The position numbers and the translations under genes were made by a program. From Paenibacillus sp. RUD330 (GTDB taxonomy: Bacteria > Bacillota > Bacilli > Paenibacillales > Paenibacillaceae), in contig NZ_CP022655.2 of assembly GCF_002243345.2 (NCBI RefSeq), forward strand, positions 2,854,501 to 2,918,500: a stretch of 64,000 nt of DNA, given 5' to 3'. Positions 43,393-54,446 of the stretch are shown here, piece by piece. Positions within the stretch are counted from its first letter, which is position 1. Each line of letters begins with the position of its first letter. Under the pieces are notes generated by a model. It saw only the letters and a program-made list of their open reading frames with translations. It did no database searches and was not told where the DNA came from.

Positions 43393-45177
43393 TTAAGGAA
43401 CGTAGCGCTCCGCTTCAATGACGCGGGAAGCAATGCGGCGCTTCAGCTGCACCGTATTGGCCGGATTCGACTTCGTCAGCTTTTTCAGCACGGACAGCTG
43501 CGTGCGGAGCGTATCCCCGGATTCCATGGCGGCGAGCGTTTCCTTCGCAAGCTCCGATATGCGGGCGAACTCCTCCTGCACGAATACGGTCGTCATGTCG
43601 ACGCCGAGCTGGGCTTTCGCTCCGCCCTGGAGCGATATGCGCTTTTGGGTGCGGAGAACGGCGCTTTCCATCGCGAAGATCGAGATCATGATGTCGGCCA
43701 GGTTGCTCAGTATTTCCTGCTCCTGATCCAGCTTCATCTGGTATTTCTGGACGGCTCCTGCTCCCGCCATCAGGAAGATCTTCTTGGCGTTGGAGAGCAG
43801 ATGGGCTTCCAGCTCCAGCGTTCCCTCGAACTTCTCGCCGAGCGAGGAGCGCATTTCCAGAAGCTCGCCCTGCAGCTTCATCGCTTTCTGCATGAGAGGC
43901 AGCTCGCCCTTCATGGCGCGCTTGATGAGCGTGCCGGGAATGAGCAGCCGGTTGATTTCGTTCGTGCCCTCGAAGATGCGGTTGATGCGGGAGTCGCGGT
44001 AGATGCGCTCGACGCGGTATTCCTGGGTGAAGCCGTAACCTCCATGGATCTGCACCCCTTCGTCGGCGACGAAGTCGAGACCTTCGGAGGCGAACACCTT
44101 GTTGATGGAGCATTCCAGCTGGTATTCCGCGATCGCCTTGGCGGACTGATAGCCGACGTCGGCGGCGGAGTAGTCCACGTCGGCGAGACCGACGTCGAAC
44201 AGGCCGGCCGTGCGGTAGACCATCGACTCCATGACGTACGTGCGGATGTTCATGTCGGCCAGCTTTTTCGCCACGAGCGGGAAGCTGCTGATCGGGCGGC
44301 CGAACTGGGTGCGTTCATTCGCGTACTTGGCCGAGTATTCGATGGCGTCCTTGGAGGAGCCCACGCAGCCTACGGCCAGCTTGTAGCGGCCGATGTTGAG
44401 GATATTGAAGGCGATCAGATGGCCCTTGCCGACCTCCCACAGCAGGTTTTCGGCCGGCACCTTGACGTCTTCCAGAATGAGCGGACAGGTCGAGGAGCCT
44501 TTGATGCCCATCTTCTTCTCTTCCGGACCGATGCTCACGCCTTCCATGGAGCGCTCGACGATGAACGTGCTGAAGTCCTTGCCGTCCACCTTGGCATACA
44601 CGATGAACACGTCGGCGAAGCCGGCGTTCGTAATGAACTGCTTCGTGCCGTTCAGCACATAATGCTTGCCGTCCCCGCTCTGGACGGCCGTCGCTTTGGC
44701 GCCGAGAGCGTCGGATCCGGAGGACGGCTCCGTCAGGCAGTAAGCCGCGATCAGCTCGCCGGTGGAGAGCTTGGGCAGATACTTCTGCTTCTGGTCTTCA
44801 TTGCCGAAATAGACGATCGGCAGCGTGCCGATGCCGACATGCGCGCCGGCGGACAGGGCGAATGCCGACGCCTTCGTCATTTTCTCGCTGATCAGCGTCG
44901 AGCTGACCTTGTCGAGCCCGAGGCCGCCGTAGGCTTCCGGCACGTCGGCTCCCAGCAGGCCGAGCTCTCCGGCCTTGCGCAGCTTTTCGACCGTCAGCTC
45001 ATAATTGAGCTTTTCGATCGCCTCGTCGACAGGCGCGATCTCGCCCGCGACGAAATCCTCCGTCGTCTCGGCGATCATGCGCTGCTCTTCGGTTATTTCC
45101 TCCGGGATGACAATGCTGCTCGCGTCGATATCCTCGATGATGAAGCTTCCGCCAAGCACTTTGCTTTTGGTCGTCAT
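43393..45177 (-). CDS. fadE: Acyl-CoA dehydrogenase FadE
   Basis: A 594-residue flavoprotein that introduces the first double bond into acyl-CoA. YCLTEPSSGSDA and FITNAGFADVFIVYAK lie in the FAD/substrate-binding beta-domain, and GGYGFTQEYRVERIYRDSRINRIFEGTNEI, read in pieces, is the characteristic C-terminal helix region with the catalytic Glu. The length of about 600, with a C-terminal extension, is that of the FadE form in Bacilli. CAAGGAG precedes the ATG at 45177. Electrons would go to EtfAB (52.6-54.4 kb). Confidence 0.95.
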   Translation of the reverse strand: MTTKSKVLGGSFIIEDIDASSIVIPEEITEEQRMIAETTEDFVAGEIAPVDEAIEKLNYELTVEKLRKAGELGLLGADVPEAYGGLGLDKVSSTLISEKMTKASAFALSAGAHVGIGTLPIVYFGNEDQKQKYLPKLSTGELIAAYCLTEPSSGSDALGAKATAVQSGDGKHYVLNGTKQFITNAGFADVFIVYAKVDGKDFSTFIVERSMEGVSIGPEEKKMGIKGSSTCPLILEDVKVPAENLLWEVGKGHLIAFNILNIGRYKLAVGCVGSSKDAIEYSAKYANERTQFGRPISSFPLVAKKLADMNIRTYVMESMVYRTAGLFDVGLADVDYSAADVGYQSAKAIAEYQLECSINKVFASEGLDFVADEGVQIHGGYGFTQEYRVERIYRDSRINRIFEGTNEINRLLIPGTLIKRAMKGELPLMQKAMKLQGELLEMRSSLGEKFEGTLELEAHLLSNAKKIFLMAGAGAVQKYQMKLDQEQEILSNLADIMISIFAMESAVLRTQKRISLQGGAKAQLGVDMTTVFVQEEFARISELAKETLAAMESGDTLRTQLSVLKKLTKSNPANTVQLKRRIASRVIEAERYVP

Positions 45178-45321
45178 GATAATCGCTCCTTGGAATGGGT
45201 TGGATTGGTGAGCCTTGCTGTGCTCGGTTTCCTCATCGCCGGGGCGGCCGCCGCGGAGCTCCTCTACGCGCGAGCCGGCTGCACGCCCCGTCGCAGCCTC
45301 CCCTGCCTGCTGCCTGCCCGC

Positions 45322-46506
<1,185 letters not shown>

Positions 46507-46574
46507 GACTTCACGCTCCTTAGTGGTCAGGCATGCTTGCACGTTCAAGCTTGCTGTGCATCCGACTCCGGAAA

Positions 46575-46640
46575 TGAAAGGCCCTTTCAATCGCTCTTGC
46601 CCCCGGATTTCTTTGATTCCACATGAATGTGGAAATCCGG
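46575..46640. promoter_or_regulatory. Cluster of inverted repeats in the fadN-fadA gap
   Basis: A 15-bp palindrome TGAAAGGCCCTTTCA (46575-46589) is followed by TTCCACATGAATGTGGAA (46617-46634), which is nested in a larger stem CCGGATTTC/GAAATCCGG (46603-46611 with 46632-46640). The two stems share bases and cannot form together. The role is unknown; regulator site or RNA switch between fadN and fadA are both possible. Confidence 0.5.
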
Positions 46641-46777
46641 CTGCAAATGCGACCGCTCCGCTTCTCCAGGGCACTTTCATTTCCTGCGCTCTCCGCACAG
46701 CCGTCCCAAATTCCTCCGGAATTCTGAGCGATCACATTGCTCTTGAACCTGGACTGCTTTGATTCCACACGAATGTG
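46611..46777. repeat. Duplicated 21-bp element in the fadN-fadA gap
   Basis: The element beginning CTTTGATTCCACA and ending GAATGTG occurs at 46611-46631 and 46757-46777, differing at one base. The copies are 146 bp apart and together frame most of the intergenic region. Confidence 0.85.
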
Positions 46778-46800
46778 TCGTTCCTGTGCCGAGCGATATG

Positions 46801-49200
46801 CTAGTTCCGCAACGCCTTGCCCTTGGAGAGCATATGCTGCATCCGGGCCTGGGTCTTCGGCTCGCCCGTCAGGCTGAGGAAAGCCTCGCGCTCCAGATCG
46901 AGCAGGTATTGCTCCGATACGAGCGTGCCGGCCGGCAAGTCGCCGCCGCTCAGCACATGCGCCAGCTTCTTGGCGATAAGGAGGTCGTGGTCGCTGATGT
47001 AGCCGCCTTCCCTCATGCCGATCGCCGCGAGCTGCAGCGCGGCCTTGCCTTCGGCGCCGGCGATGCGGATCTTCTCCTCCGGAGGCAGCGCGTAGCCGTC
47101 CGCAGCCATTTGCAGGACAGCCTGCTTCGCCTCGTAGATCAGATGGTCGGCGTTCGGCAGGATGCGGTCGTTATTGCGGAGGTAGCCGAGCCGCTTGGCA
47201 TCATGGCCGCTCGAGGAAACCTTCGCCGAGCCGACCGTCTCGAACACCTGGCCGAGCAGGGGCAGCAGATCCGCTTCCGGATGCCCGGCCTGCCTGCTGA
47301 CGCGCAAGGCGAATTCCTTGCAGCCGCCGCCTGCGGGGATGAGGCCGACCCCGACTTCGACGAGGCCGTAATACGTCTCGGCCGCGGCGATGACCTGGTC
47401 CGCCGGCATGCAGGCCTCGACACCGCCGCCGAGCGTCATCCGGTGGGGAGCCGCGACGACCGGCTTCTCCAGCCGCTTCAGCTTATACATGCTCTGCTGG
47501 AACAGGTTGATGATCTCGTCGACTTCGTCCCATTCCTCGTCCTGCGCTTCCATGAGCAGCAGCATCAGGTTCGCGCCGACGCAGAAGTTTCGGCCCTGGT
47601 TCGCCAGGACGAGGCCGCTCCAGTTGCGCCGGACCTCCTCCGCGCTCTGCTGGATCATCGTCAGGATATCGTCGCCGATGGCGTTGTTCGGGGAATGGAA
47701 TTCCAGGCAGACGACGCCGTCGCCGATATCGATCAGGCTCGCGCCCGTATTGGATTTGACGACCTTGTTCTGCTCCTTGAGCGAGCGCAGGTCGATCTCT
47801 TGAACGGGGGCTTCGGCTTCCTTGTACTGGCTGCCGCTCACATAGAAGCGCTTGCCGTTGTCTTTCTTGTAGAAGCTCGCATGGCCGGATTCGATCCATT
47901 CCTTGACCCATGCCGGAACGGCGAGGCCTTCCTTCTCCATCCGCTGCACCGATTTCGCCAGCCCGATGGCGTCCCAGGTCTCGAACGGGCCCAGCTCCCA
48001 GTTGAAGCCCCATTTCATCGCTTCGTCGATCTCCTGGATGGAGTCGGCGATCTCTCCGACCTTGTCGGCGGAATAGACCAGCACCTGCTTCAAAATATTC
48101 CAGGCCAGCTCCGAATACTTGTCTCCGGCGCCGATGAGAGCCTTCGTCTTTTCGCGGGCGCCTTTGACGCTCTTCGCCGCCTCCAGGGAACCTGAAGCCG
48201 CTCTCTTCTGCGGCGTATACTCCAGCGTGCCGAGGTCGATCGACAGGATTTCGCTCTTGCCGCTCTCTCCTTTGCGCTTCAGATAGAAGCCTTGGCCGGA
48301 TTTCTCGCCCAGCCAGCCGCGCTCGACGAGCTGCGTCAGGGCGGCAGGAGGCGTGAACGCCTTGCGCTCGGCCTCGTTGTCGACATTCAGGCGGACATTG
48401 TCCGCGACATGGATGAACGTATCGAGGCCGACAAGATCGAGCGTGCGGAATGTGGCGCTCTTGGGACGTCCCATGGCCGGTCCGGTGATCGCATCCACTT
48501 CCTCGACGGTGAAGCCGCCCTTCTCCATTTCCTGCAGCGTCACGAGCAGTCCGTATGTCCCGATCCGGTTGGCGATGAAGTTCGGGGTGTCCTTGGCGAT
48601 CACTACGCCTTTGCCGAGGACGGCTTCTCCGAATGCCTTCATGTCGTTCACAAGTCCCGCATCCGTCCCCTCCGCCGGAACGATCTCCAGCAGCTTCATG
48701 TAACGGGGCGGGTTGAAGAAATGGGTGCCCATGAACGACTGGCGGAACGGCTCGCTGCGTCCTTCCGCCATCGCGTTGATGGAGATGCCGGAAGTGTTGG
48801 AGCTTACGACCGTTCCCGGCTTCCAGTGCTGCTCGATGCGGTCCAGCAGGCTGCGCTTCGCGTCCAGGTTCTCGACGATGACCTCGATGATCCAGTCGAC
48901 ATCCGCGATCTTGTGGAGATCGTCCTCCAGGTTGCCCGGCGTAATGCGGCCCGCGAAGGCCGGATCGTAGAGAGGCGCCGGATTCGTCTTCTTCAGCTTC
49001 GCGATGGCGCTTGTCGCCAGCCTGCTGCGGACGGCCGGATGCTGTGCCGTCAGGCCCTTCTTCTCTTCCTCGGGGGTGAGCTGCTTGGGCACGATGTCCA
49101 GGAGCAGCGTCGGAATGCCTGCGTTGGCCAGATGGGCGGCGATGCCGGACCCCATAATGCCGGAGCCGATGACAGCGGCTTTGCGGATCGAAATGCTCAT
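46801..49200 (-). CDS. fadN: 3-hydroxyacyl-CoA dehydrogenase/enoyl-CoA hydratase FadN
   Basis: A 799-residue bifunctional enzyme. The N-terminal half is a 3-hydroxyacyl-CoA dehydrogenase (AAVIGSGIMGSGIAAHLANAG; FMGTHFFNPPRYMKLLEIV with the catalytic His). The C-terminal part is a crotonase-type hydratase (GRNFCVGANLMLLL; RMTLGGGVEACMPADQV). This domain order is that of Bacillus FadN, not of E. coli FadB. The ATG at 49200 has AAGGAGG about 9 nt upstream. First gene of fadN-fadA-fadE-ligase-thioesterase. Confidence 0.95.
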   Translation of the reverse strand: MSISIRKAAVIGSGIMGSGIAAHLANAGIPTLLLDIVPKQLTPEEEKKGLTAQHPAVRSRLATSAIAKLKKTNPAPLYDPAFAGRITPGNLEDDLHKIADVDWIIEVIVENLDAKRSLLDRIEQHWKPGTVVSSNTSGISINAMAEGRSEPFRQSFMGTHFFNPPRYMKLLEIVPAEGTDAGLVNDMKAFGEAVLGKGVVIAKDTPNFIANRIGTYGLLVTLQEMEKGGFTVEEVDAITGPAMGRPKSATFRTLDLVGLDTFIHVADNVRLNVDNEAERKAFTPPAALTQLVERGWLGEKSGQGFYLKRKGESGKSEILSIDLGTLEYTPQKRAASGSLEAAKSVKGAREKTKALIGAGDKYSELAWNILKQVLVYSADKVGEIADSIQEIDEAMKWGFNWELGPFETWDAIGLAKSVQRMEKEGLAVPAWVKEWIESGHASFYKKDNGKRFYVSGSQYKEAEAPVQEIDLRSLKEQNKVVKSNTGASLIDIGDGVVCLEFHSPNNAIGDDILTMIQQSAEEVRRNWSGLVLANQGRNFCVGANLMLLLMEAQDEEWDEVDEIINLFQQSMYKLKRLEKPVVAAPHRMTLGGGVEACMPADQVIAAAETYYGLVEVGVGLIPAGGGCKEFALRVSRQAGHPEADLLPLLGQVFETVGSAKVSSSGHDAKRLGYLRNNDRILPNADHLIYEAKQAVLQMAADGYALPPEEKIRIAGAEGKAALQLAAIGMREGGYISDHDLLIAKKLAHVLSGGDLPAGTLVSEQYLLDLEREAFLSLTGEPKTQARMQHMLSKGKALRN

Positions 49201-49356
49201 CGTTGCTTGCCTCCTTGAATAAGGTTTTTCGGCGTTCAAGAACGGTGCTTCATGCAGGGTCGGATGCTTCTCTTCCTCTTCGTGGCCGATCAGGGAAAGG
49301 ACGGTCCGCTAAGGAGCGCGTACCCTTATGCTGCCGGCTCTGGCTGCCTCCATGCG

Positions 49357-51627
49357 TTATACGGCCATCCCTTCGCTGCCGGCCGGAGCGCTGCCGGCGC
49401 GTCCGAATACGGCTTCCTCGAGAATCTCGGCGATGTCGCGCGCCTTCACCTTGTCATCGACTTCCTTCAGCTTCGTGCCGTCCTCCAGCATCGTCAGGCA
49501 GTACGGGCACGCGCTGCTGATCAGCGTCGGATTCACTTCCAGCGCCTGCTCGGTGCGCGCCAGATTGACCCGCTTGCCGGCCGTCTCCTCCATCCACATC
49601 ATGCCGCCGCCCGCTCCGCAGCACATGCCGTTCTCGCGGCTGCGCGCCATCTCCACCAGCTCGACGCCGGGAATGGCCCGCAGCACATCGCGCGGCTCGT
49701 CATACACGTTGTTGTAGCGGCCCAGATAGCAGGAATCATGGTAGGTGATCCGCTCGTTGACCTCATGCTTCGGCTGCAGCTTGCCTTCCTTCAGCAGCCG
49801 GTCGAGCAGCTGCGTATGATGAAGCACCTCCACGCCTTCGAGACCGAAGTCCGGGTACTCGTTTTTCAGCGTGTTGAAGGTATGCGGGCATGCCGTTACG
49901 ATCTTCGTCACGCCGTGCTTCCGGAACGTCTCGATATTCTCCATGCACAGCTGCTGGAACAGCATCTCGTTGCCCATGCGGCGCGGCGTGTCGCCGGAAT
50001 TTCTCTCCTCGTTGCCGAGAATCGCGAAGCGGATGCCGGATTCGTTCAGCAGCCGGGCGACAGCCCTCGAGATCTTGCGGCTGCGGAGATCGTAGGAGCC
50101 CATGGAGCCGACGAAGAACAGATAGTCGAACTCCGGGTTTTCCTTGACGAGCGGCACGCTGACCCCTTCCACGTCTCCGGTCCATTTCACGCGGTCGTTG
50201 CGGTTGATGCCCCACGGATTGCCTTGGCGCTCGATGTTCTGCATCGCGCGCTGGCCTTCATGCGGCACGCTGCCCTGCATGAGGACGAGATGGCGGCGCA
50301 GGTCGATGATCTTGTCGACATGCTCGTTGCCGACCGGACATTGGTCCTCGCAGTTGCGGCATGTCGTGCACGCCCAGATCTCGTCTTCGGTCATCACTTC
50401 GCCGATGAGCTCGACCTCCTGCGGACTGCGCTCCTCCTCATGCCAGGAAGCCTTCTGCCAGCCGATCGTCGGCCGGATGTCCGTGATGGCGCCGCCGGGA
50501 TCCTGCCAAGCGACGGAAGCCGATGCTTCCGCGCCGGCCGCCACCTCCTCCGCGCTTCCTCCGGCCATCTCGAGCAGCGAGCCGGGCATTTCCGCCGAAC
50601 GCGGGACAAAGGCATGCGCCCTGCCTCCTCCGGCGCTTCCCGTGCCGAAGGCGAATTCGGGAACCCAAGGAGATTTGCCGGTGACGGCCGCTCCCTTGTC
50701 GATCAAGTGGTCGCGGAGCTTCACGATCATGTGCATCGGAGAGAGAGCCTTGCCGGTATTCGACGCGGGGCACACATTCGTGCAGCGGCCGCATTCCACG
50801 CAGGCATAGAAGTCGAGCATCTGCTTCTGATTGAACTCCTCGATCTTGCCGACGCCGAACGATTCCGCTTCCTCGTCCTCCAGATCGATCCTGCTCAGCC
50901 TTCCGGCCGGCTCCTGCTTGCGCAGATAGATGTTGACCGGCGCGGTGAGGATATGGAAATGCTTCGACTGAGGCACGTACACGAGAAACGCGAGCAGGAT
51001 GGCCAGATGCGCCCACCAGGATGCCATGAAGAGCACATGCGCGGCTCCGGCTCCGATTCCTTGCATGCCTTCAGCCATCAGCGAGGTGATCGGCGCATAG
51101 CCGGAAAATGCCATGCCGAGCCAGATCCGCTCGAATGCAAGGGAGAACAGGACGGATGCCATCAGTCCGAAGATGAAGAACACGACGATGCTCGGCTTCC
51201 ACCCTCTCTTCAGACGGGCGAGCTTCTCGCCGTAGCGGCGGTACGCCGCATAACCCATTGCGGCCAGAATGGCAAATACGGTCGTTTCCTGCATGAGGCT
51301 GAACCAGTCGTAGCCGGGAACCGGCAGATGGTGCTTGCCTGCCGTCAGGCCCTTGATGATCAGGTCGAGCGCTCCGAATTGCAGAATGACGAATCCATAA
51401 AAGATGACGACATGCATGATGCCGCTGCGCGGATCCTTGAGCAGCTTCGTCTGGCCGAATACCTGAGACAGGAACTCGCCCCATCTGCCCTCTCCCTTGA
51501 GAGGAACGGCTGTCTTTTTCCCCAGCTTCATATAAAGCCAGCGGTGGTAGACCGCCCTGTAGAACAGATAGATTCCGCAGCCCGTCAGTGCCAAAAACAA
51601 GATGAGATTGATCAGCTGTCCTGCCAT
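49357..51627 (-). CDS. fadF: Membrane iron-sulfur oxidoreductase FadF
   Basis: A 756-residue protein. Five to six N-terminal membrane segments include a nitrate-reductase gamma-like haem region (about residues 1-240). Two 4Fe-4S motifs follow (CVECGRCTNVCPA and CTTCRNCEDQCPV), then two CCG domains (TYHDSCYLGRYN and GMCCGAGGGMMW) that bind a further cluster. It is expected to take electrons from EtfAB and reduce menaquinone during beta-oxidation. It is the first gene of the minus-strand half of the fad island, divergent from fadR. AAAGGGTGAG precedes the ATG. Confidence 0.93.
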   Translation of the reverse strand: MAGQLINLILFLALTGCGIYLFYRAVYHRWLYMKLGKKTAVPLKGEGRWGEFLSQVFGQTKLLKDPRSGIMHVVIFYGFVILQFGALDLIIKGLTAGKHHLPVPGYDWFSLMQETTVFAILAAMGYAAYRRYGEKLARLKRGWKPSIVVFFIFGLMASVLFSLAFERIWLGMAFSGYAPITSLMAEGMQGIGAGAAHVLFMASWWAHLAILLAFLVYVPQSKHFHILTAPVNIYLRKQEPAGRLSRIDLEDEEAESFGVGKIEEFNQKQMLDFYACVECGRCTNVCPASNTGKALSPMHMIVKLRDHLIDKGAAVTGKSPWVPEFAFGTGSAGGGRAHAFVPRSAEMPGSLLEMAGGSAEEVAAGAEASASVAWQDPGGAITDIRPTIGWQKASWHEEERSPQEVELIGEVMTEDEIWACTTCRNCEDQCPVGNEHVDKIIDLRRHLVLMQGSVPHEGQRAMQNIERQGNPWGINRNDRVKWTGDVEGVSVPLVKENPEFDYLFFVGSMGSYDLRSRKISRAVARLLNESGIRFAILGNEERNSGDTPRRMGNEMLFQQLCMENIETFRKHGVTKIVTACPHTFNTLKNEYPDFGLEGVEVLHHTQLLDRLLKEGKLQPKHEVNERITYHDSCYLGRYNNVYDEPRDVLRAIPGVELVEMARSRENGMCCGAGGGMMWMEETAGKRVNLARTEQALEVNPTLISSACPYCLTMLEDGTKLKEVDDKVKARDIAEILEEAVFGRAGSAPAGSEGMAV

Positions 51628-51683
51628 TGCGACTCACCCTTTCTGCAAATTCCTTTCGCCGGCCGTTCGCCGGGCATCTTAGA

Positions 51684-51697
51684 TGAAGCGCTTACAA
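51684..51697. promoter_or_regulatory. Possible cre (CcpA) site upstream of fadF
   Basis: On the minus strand TGTAAGCGCTTCA contains the AAGCGCTT core of catabolite-responsive elements, about 57-70 bp before the fadF start. One flank departs from consensus. Carbon-catabolite repression of fatty-acid degradation is known in Bacilli; the site itself is inferred. Confidence 0.35.
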
Positions 51698-51886
51698 GGT
51701 CGGTTCGAAAAAATCTTAGTGGTATCCCGCCTGATCATGCTGTCCCGGCGCGGCTGCATACGTCTCCAAATCCTCCGCTCCCGTACGAGGCCATCAAGAA
51801 GGAAGATTTCCTGTTCCTTCTTCTCTTGTCCCAGGCACGGTCCGCCTTCTGAATGGCGGCCAAGCGGCTGAATTCCGGATAAATCG

Positions 51887-51915
51887 TTGACAATCCGTGT
51901 GATATCCCCTAAGAT
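51887..51915 (+). promoter_or_regulatory. Promoter of fadR-etfB-etfA
   Basis: TTGACA (51887-51892), a 17-bp spacer and TAAGAT (51910-51915). The FadR operator starts 8 bp after the -10 element. Confidence 0.7.
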
Positions 51916-51923
51916 GAAGAAAA

Positions 51924-51941
51924 TGAATGAGCATTCATTCA
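51924..51941. promoter_or_regulatory. FadR operator
   Basis: TGAATGAGCATTCATTCA is an inverted repeat of TGAATGA/TCATTCA with a 4-bp centre, the known FadR (YsiA) binding site of Bacillus. It covers the predicted transcription start of fadR, so autorepression relieved by long-chain acyl-CoA is likely. Confidence 0.9.
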
Positions 51942-51973
51942 CCATACGTAAATACTACCACCGAGGTGCCATC

Positions 51974-52558
51974 ATGACAAGTAGGAAGCCGGAAAAATAT
52001 TATCAGATCCTGGAAGCCGCCCAGAAAGTCATTGCCGAAAACGGGTTCCACGGCTCGCAGGTGTCGAAAATCGCCAAGGAGGCTGGAGTCGCCGACGGCA
52101 CGATCTATTTATATTTCAAGAAGAAGGAAGATATCCTGATCTCCCTGTTCGAGGAAAGGCTCGGGGATCTGGTCGGACGGTTCGAAGCCCGGCTGGAGGA
52201 CACGGCGACTGCCGAGGAAGCTCTGCGCGCCATATGCGAGATCCACTACTCCGTCCTGGAGCAGAACATCAATCTCGCGTACGTGACCCAGATCGAGCTG
52301 AGGCAGAGCTCGCTGGAGCTGCGCAAGGCGATCGGCCTGACCGTGCGGCCTTACATCCAGCTCATCGAGCAGATTCTGGAAAAAGGGGTGAGAGAAGGAG
52401 CGTTCCGGGACAATCTCGACGTCAAGCTGACCCGGCATCTTATATTCGGAGCGATGGATGAGGCGGTATCCTCTTGGCTCATATCCGGGCAGAAGTTCTC
52501 CCTGACGGCCCAAGTCGACAAAACCGTCGAATTTTTCCTGCATGGCCTCAAAAAATAA
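51974..52558 (+). CDS. fadR: TetR-family fatty acid degradation regulator FadR
   Basis: A 194-residue TetR-type repressor. The helix-turn-helix is SQVSKIAKEAGVADGTIYLYF followed by KKKEDIL; the C-terminal helical domain, which should bind long-chain acyl-CoA, is of the FadR (YsiA) type (ELRQSSLELRKAIGL; HLIFGAMDEAVSSWLISG). Upstream lies an exact FadR operator and downstream are etfB and etfA, the arrangement of the Bacillus lcfA-fadR-fadB-etfB-etfA locus without lcfA and fadB. The ATG at 51974 has GAGGTG about 6 nt before it. Confidence 0.93.
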   Translation: MTSRKPEKYYQILEAAQKVIAENGFHGSQVSKIAKEAGVADGTIYLYFKKKEDILISLFEERLGDLVGRFEARLEDTATAEEALRAICEIHYSVLEQNINLAYVTQIELRQSSLELRKAIGLTVRPYIQLIEQILEKGVREGAFRDNLDVKLTRHLIFGAMDEAVSSWLISGQKFSLTAQVDKTVEFFLHGLKK

Positions 52559-52591
52559 CAGGTACTCAACCATTCGAGGAGGAAAATCGAG

Positions 52592-53359
52592 ATGAACATT
52601 TTCTGCCTGCTGAAGCAAACCTTTGATACGGAAGAACGGATCGTGATCCAGAACGGCCGGGTTTCGGACGACGGCGTCAAATATGTCATCAACCCTTACG
52701 ATGAATATGCGGTCGAGGAAGCGCTCCAGCTCCGGGAAAAGCACGGCGGATCGGTGACCGTCGTCTCCGTCGGCCCGGCCCGAGCAGCCGAAGCGCTCCG
52801 CTCGGCGCTGGCGATGGGAGCCGACGAAGCGGTGCTCATCTCCGACGAGCGCATCGAATCCGACGAAGCCGGAATCTCCTATCTGCTTCAAGCCTATCTG
52901 TCGAAGCAAGCCTATGACGTCATCCTCGGAGGCAACTTCTCCGTCGATACCGGCGGCGGCCAAGTTGCGGTCCGGCTTGCGGCGGGCCTGGACATTCCCC
53001 ATGCCGCCTCCATCACGAGCCTTGACATCGACGGTACGGCCGCCAGCGTCAAGCGGGATGCCGAAGGAGACACGGAGTCCCTCGAGCTGACGCTTCCGGC
53101 GCTGTTCACCGCCCAGCAAGGCTTGAACGAGCCGCGCTACCCGTCGCTGCCGAATATCATGAAGGCGAAGAAAAAACCGTTCCAGACGCTTTCTCTGGAC
53201 GATCTCGGCGTCGACGCCGCCGCCATCGCCCCGCTGACCAAGCGGCTGAGCCTCTCCCTGCCGCCCGAGCGCGGAGCCGGCCAGCTCATCAAGGGAACGC
53301 CGGCCGAGCAGGCCGCTCGCCTCGTCGAGCTGCTGCGCACGGAAGCCAAAGCGATCTGA
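52592..53359 (+). CDS. etfB: Electron transfer flavoprotein beta subunit
   Basis: A 255-residue ETF beta subunit, which with EtfA (FAD) carries electrons from acyl-CoA dehydrogenases. NPYDEYAVEEALQLREKHGG is the AMP-binding start of the family and GGNFSVDTGGGQVAVRLAAGLDIPH lies near the middle; the recognition segment LPALFTAQQGLNEPRYPSLPNIMKAKKK is diagnostic. GAGGAGG precedes the ATG, 33 bp after fadR and 36 bp before etfA. Confidence 0.95.
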   Translation: MNIFCLLKQTFDTEERIVIQNGRVSDDGVKYVINPYDEYAVEEALQLREKHGGSVTVVSVGPARAAEALRSALAMGADEAVLISDERIESDEAGISYLLQAYLSKQAYDVILGGNFSVDTGGGQVAVRLAAGLDIPHAASITSLDIDGTAASVKRDAEGDTESLELTLPALFTAQQGLNEPRYPSLPNIMKAKKKPFQTLSLDDLGVDAAAIAPLTKRLSLSLPPERGAGQLIKGTPAEQAARLVELLRTEAKAI

Positions 53360-53395
53360 TTCCATCATTTTTTTCCTATCCAAGGAGGTTAAACC

Positions 53396-54367
<972 letters not shown>

Positions 54368-54375
54368 ACGCCATG

Positions 54376-54412
54376 AACCCGCCCGGATGATGTCCGTACG
54401 GGCGGGTTTTCC
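54376..54412 (+). terminator. Rho-independent terminator after etfA
   Basis: AACCCGCCCG and CGGGCGGGTT around 13 nt, then a T-run, starting 9 bp past the etfA stop. Confidence 0.92.
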
Positions 54413-54446
54413 ATTGGATACGGACCTTCCTAAGGAGGAGCTTGTT

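Noticed and set aside
46757-46777. Second 21-bp element considered as a target-site duplication of a small mobile element
   Set aside because: The intervening 125 bp has no terminal inverted repeats, and the first copy is part of a larger palindrome, so regulatory duplication is simpler.
49252-51852. An 866-codon open frame opposite fadF
   Set aside because: Same cause: codon-bias shadow of fadF, low-complexity composition and no motif.
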